DNA of 64,000 bases from Polytrichum commune (Eukaryota; Streptophyta; Polytrichopsida; Polytrichales; Polytrichaceae), in contig OX485806.1 in NCBI GenBank assembly GCA_950295325.1, positions 44,015,169-44,079,168 of the forward strand, in the 5' to 3' direction. Shown here in pieces: positions 56,001 through 64,000 of the stretch (positions are counted from its first letter, which is position 1; the number at the start of each line of letters is the position of its first letter). The notes beneath the pieces were generated by a model, which was not told where the DNA came from, did no database searches, and saw nothing but the letters and a program-made list of their open reading frames with translations. The translations under genes were made by a program, and so were the position numbers.

Positions 56001-59000
56001 CCAGGTAAGGGGTGATGCCTAATATGTTAATGTAGTGAGTTAGGACGTGCAAACAAAAATAAGTAATTAAGAAGGAATTTGTTGAAGGGTGGGACTTAGG
56101 CCAAGTTCCCCCGCTTAGAAACTAAATAGAACTAAATAAAGAAATATGAAGAATTGAATGGTCCATCAAATTGTTGTTATTCCGTTCGTTGAGTTAGGGT
56201 GGTATGAGTCACACCCGGTTGGGTGTATCAGAACCATCCCAATTCACAAATTAGGATTGCCTTGGTTTCAAGGCTGGTGCGTCTGCGCGTAGAATAGGTT
56301 GTAGGTTAAGGTTAGAACTAGATATGAAATTGGTTAGTGGAGTTTAAAGCCACATTAGTAAAAAACTAAGGCCCAACCTCCGGAGGTACTACGACGCATA
56401 TTTAATCTCCCTTAAAAATCTAACTACTCACGTTATACACCTATCATTCGGGTTCGGCTTGGGCGCCTGCAAGTGCAGGCCACCTTCACCGAAGGGCTTG
56501 TGTGATACTTTTAGGCTCCCTCAAAAGGGGGTGGCCCAAAAATACCACAGTACCCGTCCCCATTCCTCTTCTTCCACTTTAAACACTCCTCCCGTGGTCA
56601 AGGTTAAGATTGAACCTCATATACACAGTGTCATACATCTTTAGATTCCTCCGATGCTGATGAGCCCCCTCTATTCACTCCCTTTGTCAAGCCATCCCCT
56701 TCCTCCCTCAATTCCCCCTTGCTGACCCTCGCCCTTGTAGGCCTTCAACCTTTATGTCCTCTTCCTCCTTCCCCTGCCAAACCATCATTTCTATTCTTGA
56801 ATGCCTACGTTCTCTTGCTTCTACGCCCGGTAGGAAGAACATCCTCAAGAAGCTAGATTATGACACTTTGCAAATTCAAGAGGTCAATTTCCTCCCCCCT
56901 CGCTTTGATGGGAATCGGATGTTTGTCCTCCCCCCAGTAGGCGTCTCGTCCTCTCATACGAAGGCCAAATCCTTGGACGGCATGGACAAACGCTATGACG
57001 GCCGTGTTTGGACCAAAACTCAGACCACCAATATCACCAATGACATGGGCCTTGCTTTTCGCTACCTCCACTTGCGTTGGCCACCTCCAGTGCCAAAATC
57101 CTCAGTGCAATTACCTACAACGTGCTCATCGGACCTGCCCGGTCAATGATATTGATTTCGACGGATTCACCAAAGAGCCCTTCCCCGTTGGTGGACCCTT
57201 GCCTTTGGGATCCACTCTAATGTGCCGGATCTGTAAGGAGCCTCCCAAATGCATTGCACCATGTCACGCCAAAATTTTCTACGTCCACGACAATGACACC
57301 ACTCAGCGTGTCTGCATTCATGTGGGCAACCATCGTCACCCCGTCAAGGTTGACAACTGCAGAGATAGCCGCAAGCACATCGACGCCCTTATCGAGGAGC
57401 ACGTCGAGCGAACGCCCCAAGCCACTCATAGCAAAATCGTTCTTGAAGTCAGCAAAGACATGTGGGTGAGTTCAACTTCCGCAATGAGAGTGATCCTCAT
57501 CAACTTCTTTCTTTGGAAGAACTTGAGCTCATTTTTTATCGTTGCAAAGAGTTGAATTCCTCGCACCTCCGAAACAAGGTTACCTTTTTCAAATACTTAC
57601 ATAGGTTAGGAGTTATGGATAGCATCGCCAAGCTTAGAGGTGTCAGCACTTGGGCCTATGTCCAGCGGAATCAGTTCCCGGGCCAAGGTAACGAGACAGA
57701 CAGTTTTTGTTTTCAAGATGTTTGAAGTCGGCCCTAGTAGTGGGGTCGACTTGGTTAGGCGCATGCAACCTGGCAGGGATCTCGGGCATGCTTGGATCAT
57801 GTCCGACCATGTCAAACGCGTCGCCAAGTGGACCACCATGGCCTACCACGTATACGACGGAACCTACCAGTGTGTCATGACCATCGCTTGCTGCGACTTC
57901 CAATCCGAGGACAATGATGCTCAAGTGTTTTTCTGGCATAACCTCAATCACGTCATGGCCCGCCATGGAATCCCCAAGCCTCACTTCAAAGGCTTCATGG
58001 CGGACAGTGCGCAAGCCAATTGGAATGCCGTCAGGTTTGTCTACGGGTCTGGTGATCCAAAGGTTCCCATCGATGGGTGTGAGAGAACCTGCTTTTTCGA
58101 TTGGACACAGTCTTCGGAGAGACACACCAAATTCTATATCAAACACGACTTGCAAGACCAACACAAACGTCTCTACCTCCAGTATCGCGGCGCATCCTCT
58201 ATGCAGTGAGCTGAGACGAGGTACCTCGCCATCAAGGTCTGGTGGGCTTCGTCTAACTGCACCTCCGAGCATGGACTGAAACACCTCCAACTTTGGTTTG
58301 CCTTCTGGCACTTCCGATATCGACAATGGGGTGGCTTCGTGGAATTGGTGCGTCTTTACTGTTATTACTTCTTGTTTTTTGTTTTAAATTTCATTTTCCC
58401 AAACTTTGTTTATTTCTCACACTACCATTTCATTGGCAAGAGAAAATCATGACCGCCGAGGAATTTGCACAAATGCCCAATTGCAACCTTGCCGAATCCA
58501 TTCACAACAAATGACTTTAAGCGTCCGACAACAAAGGTGGCGATTTATACGTGGCCACTGTGGATGACTACATTCAAGCGTTCCTCCAAGTTATGGTGTA
58601 CCATCAATTTCTGAAATGTGGCATTGGGGGTGATGGCCCTAGCAAAAAATAACTCAAGCTTCGATGTGCTCAACGTCGTGTTCTACAGAAGGTTCTCCTC
58701 GACCTGCCCGGCGGGGACGAATTCTGCACCCGTAGTCCCCACCTCGAGGGTGCAGAGATATTCGGCTCGCAAAAACGGAAGCCCGACACTCCCATTGAAG
58801 ACGACGATAAAACCCACCGCCTTGACACCATCAACTTCTCTCGCCCTCGTGTCGCTCAGAGAACCACAAGATCTCATGCTTCTCCTTTGCCTACCATCGT
58901 CAAGGGGTCCTATCCGTCTGTGCTAGAGGTTTCACCACCCCCTCCTACTGGTCTGGATTTTCGCTGTGTCACTGCTATTTAAGAATCCAAAGTGGACGAG

Positions 59001-59873
59001 AAGCTCTGGCGTATTGCTCGCGTTCCTTACAATTCCTCCAAGGCATGTTGGGCCATGCATGGTGTCACCAAAAAGAAATGCACTGCAAAAATCGTCTCCA
59101 ACTCCAAAAAGACCCCTGCCCCGGCATACCTTGGAATTTGGTACTATGACAAATTTACAACACCTAAAGTTGAGAAGTTATTTTTTTGCCCTAACGGCAT
59201 TGAGCGTTGTGTCAAAGGTTCACGACGCAAGTGGGTCGACAAATTCTATGCTGACCAATAATGACCTCCGATCCCTCTTGTGTGGCCTGCCAAGCTTGGT
59301 ACCAACCTCACTCGTCTGGAGATCCTCAAGCTTGAAAATGCCGGCTCTCAATTCCCGCAAAAAGAACGCATCATGCCCACTCGCCTCTTTAACACATCCG
59401 CTCCTCCCCTGGACCTCTCAGGAGTAGACGTTCCAGCCAACCCAGACTCTTATCTTCCTTCCAGGCAGTCTAAGTCTACCAGACGGTCTGCCACCGCACC
59501 ATCAACAAAACAAATGGAGATGGTGGCGTCTGCACGAGCTATGGACGGGACCATCTTGAAGGTCACCATGATTCTACCTCCTAGATTTGGTTGTGTGATC
59601 ATGTTGCAGTCCAAGCCTGTACCTACACAATCCATTTACCAACTCACCGTGAGTTCTCTGCTCGGGTGTAATTGCCCGGCATTCAAGGATATGATATCAA
59701 AATTTGGCCGCAAACAAAATTCGTTCTTGCATTGTAAGCACCTTTACTTCATCTTTGTGAAGGTCTCTGATGTAGACCCGGACGTTGACTTGTTCATTCA
59801 CGCCCCGACATTTAACTTCAATGAGGTCAAATTCATCCTCGAAGGGGGCCTCTTGACACAATCTACTTCTTAG
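53094..59873 (+). pseudogene. MULE-like transposase with SWIM zinc finger, copy C
   Basis: First exon from ATG 53094 (start shared with copy A), with a TAA at 53379-53381. It is split by an insertion at 53469-56506 and resumes at about 56515 (VVKVKIEPH). The zinc-binding block is at about 57075-57345: CVGHLQCQNPQCNYLQR, CRICKEPPKC, then HVGNHRHPV. The catalytic-like block is at about 57718-58350: FMADSAQANWNAV and CFFDWTQ, where the usual His of the C-x2-H motif has become Asp. An intron follows (donor at about 58349). The last part has the SWIM finger CNCPAF...CKH at about 59670-59740 and ends at TAG 59871-59873. Frameshifts near 57080, 57470 and 57700 and stops at 58207, 58513 and 58979 make it non-functional. 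Same domain order as copy B. Confidence 0.7.
53469..56506. mobile_element. 3.04-kb noncoding insertion in the transposase of copy C
   Basis: The coding sequence is interrupted between two perfect 8-bp repeats ACTTTTAG (53461-53468 and 56507-56514). The insert has no convincing coding region. It contains 40-bp-scale repeats around GTTAGTAGATGCTAGCTA (53640-53745) and a duplicated segment of about 120 bp (54080-54290, AATCCTTTAGCATGCATTCT). GTGTATCAGAACC at about 56222 resembles a tRNA-Met primer site. Inverted ends are not visible. An 8-bp duplication would suit hAT-type DNA elements, whereas the primer-like motif suggests a terminal-repeat retroelement; the class is open. Confidence 0.55.
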
Positions 59874-59880
59874 AATTCCT

Positions 59881-59935
59881 GGGAAACTTAGTAGTGTGAG
59901 CGGAGAGAGGAAATTGGAGAGCGGAAAATTTTGCA
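59881..59935 (+). repeat. Terminal-repeat sequence next to the transposase of copy C, direct orientation
   Basis: GGGAAACTTAGTAGTGTGAG and then GGAAATTGGAGAGCGGAAAA match the first 50 bp of the left end of copy C (40684) in the same direction. An ordinary right end would be inverted. It starts seven bases after the transposase stop and fades at about 59935 into Ty3/gypsy sequence. It may be the left end of another copy inserted here and then cut, or the product of a rearrangement. Confidence 0.65.
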
Positions 59936-60019
59936 CCACTAAAGTTTGGACTTTATTCCCTCAAGCCAAAGAACAAGTTCATGTTGTGGAGAAATTAACC
60001 TCCAAGCTAAGTGTGCTAC

Positions 60020-62236
60020 TAGCGTCTCTCCCCCACTAAAGGAGATTGATGTCCTCATCAATGCCTACGCTTCATTTTATTGGAATGTCTATCCTTAGTT
60101 TCTTCAAAGTGCTTAACCAATTCCTTGGCGATCATCATGTTTCTTGCCATTACCCAAGCGGCTTCCTTCTTATGGTATCCTCACCATTTCACCAAATACT
60201 CATTTGTACATTTTTTTTCCTTCTCACTTGGGCTTCCTACACTTGAGGATGCCCTCCTACCTCATGTTTCAAATTACCTCCACAAGGTCGGGAGGTGGCC
60301 TAATCACTTGCTTGTGATCGGGCCACAAGGTGTCGTCCTTAAATGGTTTTAAGAATGAGACATGAAATGTCGGATGCACTTTGATCTCGGGCGGTAATTC
60401 CAACTCATAGATGTCCTTGAACACTTGTTCTACAATGGAAAACGGAGCTCCAATTTTGGACATGAACTTTGTAGTGAGGCCTTCCGGCTAAGTGAAGTTG
60501 TTCACATTCAACAACACCTTTTTGCCCACCTCATTCTCCACTTCGCGTCTTCCGGCATTGACTTGCACTCCATAGCACCTTCGGGCTATCTTCCACCAAC
60601 AACTTGGTCATCTCCAAGACTTGTTTACCATCCTTGGCCAAGTCCTCACCATCTTGGTTGAACTTTAGTGTTGAATGTGCCCCAAAAACTTGGTGACAAG
60701 GCTCATCCCACTCTTGGGATAGCCATTTTCCTCCATAAGGTGAGTCAGGTCCTAGCAACCTTAGAAAAATCTCGAATGAAGTGGTGGTAATAGTCGGCTA
60801 GGCCAACAAATGACCTAAGCCCTTTTTCAATCAAGGGCCAATTCTCCTTTTAGATTGCCTTGACATTCTTCATGTTCGTCCACCAACTTCCCATGTCACC
60901 ACATACCTCAAGAACTCAATCTCTCGTTGAGCAAAGTTATTTTCCACTCCTTGGCGGTAACTTTTTGGGCAACACATTGGTGAATACATCCTTGTATCTC
61001 ACCAACATCCCACCAATTTGGTTTGGGGGAAGCCCATCTTTCGTAGCCTCCCCATGAGTTCCTTGGAGTTGCTCCAATTCAACCACGACCATTATCATTA
61101 TCATTTTATTTTATTTTTATTCATTTGGTCCATTCGACTTGGTTCCTCCTACCATAGGAGTCCTTGTCAACTTGAAGTTCAATTCTTTGCCATCATGGCG
61201 CATCACAAACGCACCGAAAACTCACCAACTTGCGCCTCACATCTATCATGTGAGTTTCAAAGAAGGTGACCTTTACAATGACATGCACCTTATCCAATGT
61301 CCCACATTAAAAGGTTACATGCATCGCAACCTCCTTTGCTTCATGCGGTTCGCCCTTTTGCAAACCGCACCTTGGTGGGTTTGCCCGCTCTATCAATTGG
61401 CAAGCCCCAACCTCTTTGTAAGTTTTGAGTTCACGAAGGAGTAGTAGCCTCTTTGTCAACCCATGAGACATTTCTCCCATTCTTTTGAGCCTCAAGGTAC
61501 AAAATACTTGGCCTCGGCTTAAAACTACTAGCCTTGGCCACAGAGCCATTGTCCAACATTCAGTCCGCGCAACAATATACTTTGACTTGGTCCAATGGGC
61601 CAAACTACTTGTGTTTATTTCCTTGGGACCTATTTTGGATAAACCCACTTTGTGGTGATGCGCCGCCCAACTTATTTTTGGGACCATCGGCTTCAATGTT
61701 TTTCAAATCTTAAAGATCCCTGATACGTCTTCAAGAAGCTTTGAGGATTTGCACATGGTATTCACCACCCGCTTTTGAAACCCATCAAAAACGATGTATT
61801 TCTTAGAGAACTTGTTCATCTAAGATGTACAATTCATTTGGGTATAAAATTCGCGCATATACGCCTTAAGAGGCCCGGACACCTCATTTCCACCAAATTC
61901 ATTCCAACATCAATAGCTTCCAAGCATTTCGAATTGGAATTTCAATCCAACATTGATGCCCGCCAAGGTTTTGGGTGCATTCGGTATTCTAGGCCCCAAA
62001 TACTCTTTGAGGTTTGCGGGAGCCCTTTCAAAGCACTCCTTCATTTTCCTTACCGAATCCACCCTCATGCCCACCATTGTCATTAGAACCAATGGTATGG
62101 TCAAACTCCACTTGCACATGATCCTTATTCCAATTTGAGCCTCACAACCTTTTGGAATCCCCGGGGTCACCATCATAACCCGCATTTTTTTATAGCCATG
62201 TCTCCCTCAAAGTGTTAGCTCAAACATTGGAACCCT
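60020..62236 (-). pseudogene. Ty3/gypsy internal region (gag and pol), heavily deleted
   Basis: On the minus strand, reading from the primer-binding site: an open frame at 62185-61910 and broken gag-like pieces to about 61300; YKDVFTNVLPKKLPP at about 60990-60945, the start of the reverse-transcriptase domain; LRSFVGLADYYHHFI at about 60815-60770, the start of the RNase H part, only about 100 bp later, so most of the reverse transcriptase is gone; then 60758-60531 and 60463-60269 with the integrase C-terminus (ELELPPEIKVHPTFHVSFLK). A purine tract GTGGGGGAGAGACGC at about 60025-60042 is a likely polypurine tract. Many stops make it inactive. No 3' LTR follows. Confidence 0.65.
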
Positions 62237-62248
62237 GCTCTGATACCA
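62237..62248 (-). other. Retrotransposon primer-binding site (tRNA-iMet type)
   Basis: The minus strand reads TGGTATCAGAGC two bases after the LTR end GGGTTGCGACA. This is the standard primer-binding site complementary to initiator tRNA-Met, and it fixes the LTR border at 62251 and the minus orientation. Confidence 0.85.
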
Positions 62249-62250
62249 CA

Positions 62251-62842
62251 TGTCGCAACCCTTGCTAGCTTCCTTAACAATCTTGCCAAATTTTGTTTCT
62301 AGCAAAGGTTACGAGCGCTAACCCTTCGCATTCCGCCATGCTAATGGTTAGCTCCTCCTACCCCGGACCATATATTTCAAAGGAAGGAACCAACCCTCTT
62401 ACTTTGGTTTTGGGACTCACCCCTTAATCAATAACTCATTTCTTCGATGTGGACTTCCATCCATGGAACTCCAATCCTATGTTGATCATCATATTGTCGG
62501 AGCAATACTATAACAACCCGAATCGTACTAGGCAACTATGGCCTCACATTGGGCCAATGCCCATGGAGGCCGTGCCGTTGGGCCTCGGGTGGGTGAGGCC
62601 ACACCACCTCACCCCTATAAGCCTCTAGGACTCTACGCGGGGCCCCTACCCCACCGTCAAGAAACCTCTTGTCTCTCTACCAAGAGGTGGGGCCAAGTAG
62701 ACATTTTCCCTTAGCTGTTGGGCCTAGAAGCCCCAGCAGCTTCAGACCATCATAACTTCCTTGTATGATGTCTAATGCCAACAGCCAACCACTCCATCTT
62801 CATCTACGCTTCACGTAGATGCCGATGGACTCCTCACTTGCC
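62251..62842 (-). mobile_element. Truncated 5' LTR of the Ty3/gypsy element
   Basis: 592 bp matching the first 592 bp (1206-1797) of the complete 971-bp solo LTR. The remaining 379 bp of the LTR are absent; instead the sequence runs directly into gag coding sequence at 62843. This is a recombinant or nested junction. Confidence 0.8.
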
Positions 62843-64000
62843 TCCTTCTCTTTGCCGCTCTTGTTTTTAGCCTTTGTCGGCTCTCTTTTATCCTTAGTCT
62901 TCTTCTCAGCTGGTTGATGGTATAAAGGTACGAACTCCTCTGGCGTTGGGAGAGCTTCGCCCTCTTCCCTTTGCGTCTCTCGGACGGCTTGGCTCACCTC
63001 CCGGTGTATTTGCCTTTCTCTTTGCCACTCACTCTCGTTGATAAGGCCTTTGCCTAGTTGTCTATCATTTTTCCTTGCTTCTTAATTTCCTCCTTCACTC
63101 GGGAGTTTTTCATCACTACCTTCATCACTACTACCTTCATCTTTGCTCTTGGAATCCGTATCACTATCACTACTATCGGACGTGCTATCACCCTCCGAAT
63201 CATCTTTATCATCATTCTTCTCTTCTTGTTCTTTTGCCGCCCTTTGGGCTCTAGTCACTTCACACACATTGGGGGTGACCACATTTGCTCCTACGATGGA
63301 CTTTGTGTTGTTGTTGGGATATCTTCCCATTTCTTGTTGATGTCTTATAAAGAGTTGGCATTCTGGCTTCCTGTGCCTTTTTTGATTACAATAGTAACAC
63401 TCATCGGTGTTGCCTTCCCGCCGTGGTAACCCAGAATACCCGGTTGTCAGCACTGCCTTGGTATTAGTATTATCCATCATATGTCGGGGATATTCAGGTT
63501 GCATGTGGTTATGGGGTTTAGGGTTTAGGGTTTAGGGTGGAGGTCCCTTAGGTCCTCTTCGGTAGAGGTATCCATCTTCTCTCCGGTAATCTTGGCCGCG
63601 GTAGGGGTATGGCGCATCCCTCCTAAAATCATTTCTATAGCCTTCATTGGTCCTATAGTATTGGCCGTTGTAAGGTCTTTCTTCCCCGAAAGGGGCCTAC
63701 CGCCTCCCGTCGGTAATCGCTTTCTCGGTATGGGGGTCTTTCTTCCCTCCTATACTCTAATGCCGGAGGGGGTCTCGGACGCACATCCTCCAATTCTCTC
63801 CTCTTAAGGGATTCTCTCTTCCTATTGTTGTTCAGTTGAGGTTGTATTTGGTTCACTCCATATTTTATTTCTCTTGGTCGTTGAGCTTCATGCCTCTCAT
63901 ACACAAATTCATTGGTGTTGTGGGTGAGGCTATTGCAATTAGTACATTGCTTCATTTGACACTCTTGCACATAGTGTCCGGGGTTTCGGCATCTTCGGCA
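62843..64000 (-). pseudogene. Ty3/gypsy gag C-terminal region with zinc knuckles (partial)
   Basis: On the minus strand from the window edge: a zinc knuckle C-x2-C-x4-H-x4-C (RRCRNPGHYVQEC, 64000 to about 63960), a second, degenerate one (CTNCNSLTHNTNEF, last Cys lost), an Arg/Pro-rich stretch (63900-63660), a broken segment with a telomere-like run, then a frame from 63504 to 63082 with another knuckle (CYYCNQKRHRKPEC) and a long Asp/Ser/Glu-rich acidic tail. A last frame (62997-62843) is charged (KKTKDKREPTKAKNKSGKEK) and passes into the LTR. Several knuckles suggest a gag that binds nucleic acid. No protease follows; the element is broken by the LTR junction at 62842. Confidence 0.65.
63515..63538 (+). 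repeat. Interstitial telomere-type repeat (TTTAGGG)
   Basis: Three and a half units of GGGTTTA in a row inside the broken gag region of the gypsy element. TTTAGGG is the usual telomere motif of plants and many green algae. The run is too short for a telomere. Confidence 0.8.

Larger units (their letters stand above)
40684..59873. mobile_element. Copy C of the two-gene MULE-like element, nested in the intron array of copy D
   Basis: It begins with the terminal repeat GGGAAACTTAGTAGTGTGAG exactly where the array of D stops. It contains the ParB-methyltransferase pseudogene on minus (52887-44722), a 206-bp divergent spacer, and the transposase pseudogene on plus (53094-59873). Two insertions with target duplications disturb it (49053-50018 and 53469-56506). 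The right end is unclear: six bases after the transposase stop lies a terminal-repeat sequence in direct, not inverted, orientation. Confidence 0.75.

Noticed and set aside
57643-58326. 227-codon minus-strand ORF
   Set aside because: Antisense shadow of the transposase catalytic region of copy C.

Overview
This is an intron-rich, repeat-dominated stretch of eukaryotic nuclear DNA. GT-AG introns, plant-type Ty3/gypsy remnants with an initiator-tRNA-Met primer site, and a short run of the plant telomere motif TTTAGGG all point to a land plant with a large genome. A seed-free plant (fern, lycophyte or bryophyte) is my guess, not something the sequence proves. I see no intact host gene, no rRNA or tRNA gene and no CRISPR array. 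Almost everything is mobile DNA, much of it nested.

The core is four copies (called A, B, C and D here) of one large two-gene DNA element. Each fuller copy has two divergently transcribed genes. One encodes a MULE-like transposase with an N-terminal Cys/His zinc-binding region and a C-terminal SWIM zinc finger. The other is a gene of a dozen or so exons for a protein with a basic N-terminus, a ParB-like domain (GNHR motif), a middle region of unknown function, and a C-terminal N4/N6-type amino-methyltransferase-like domain. A ParB/DNA-methyltransferase fusion is familiar in phages and bacteria. Here it has introns and sits in a eukaryotic transposon. The outer ends carry inverted repeats starting GGGAAACTTAGTAG.

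Layout. Copy A runs from before base 1 to 36459 (transposase on -, ParB-MTase gene on +). Copy B (12091-28939) lies inside the second large intron of A. Copy D (- strand, from 36460 rightward) is cut in its ParB exon by the right end of A. Copy C (40684 to about 59880; ParB-MTase on -, transposase on +) lies inside intron 1 of D. From about 59935 to 64000 there are decayed Ty3/gypsy pieces on the - strand: an internally deleted pol, a primer-binding site, a truncated LTR and gag zinc knuckles.

The most striking feature is that introns of the ParB-MTase gene are packed with tandem repeats. Intron 1 carries them in all four copies, and the intron after the SFWAQ-type exon carries them in A and C. 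Units are about 118-149 bp. Their sequence differs between copies, but each unit keeps two boxes: a 20-bp palindrome CCCTCTCGGATCCGAGAGGG (or a variant keeping the stem) and, about 16 bp on, GGACCAGATTTTGACTTGAA. Roughly one hundred palindromes are present. B and C are each inserted into such an array. I infer that the arrays are part of the element, possibly binding sites for the element's own ParB-MTase or transposase proteins (parS- or iteron-like).

All protein-coding copies seen here carry stops, frameshifts, deletions or insertions, so this window is a graveyard. However, the reading frames between breaks stay well conserved across copies, which suggests relatively recent activity of the family.
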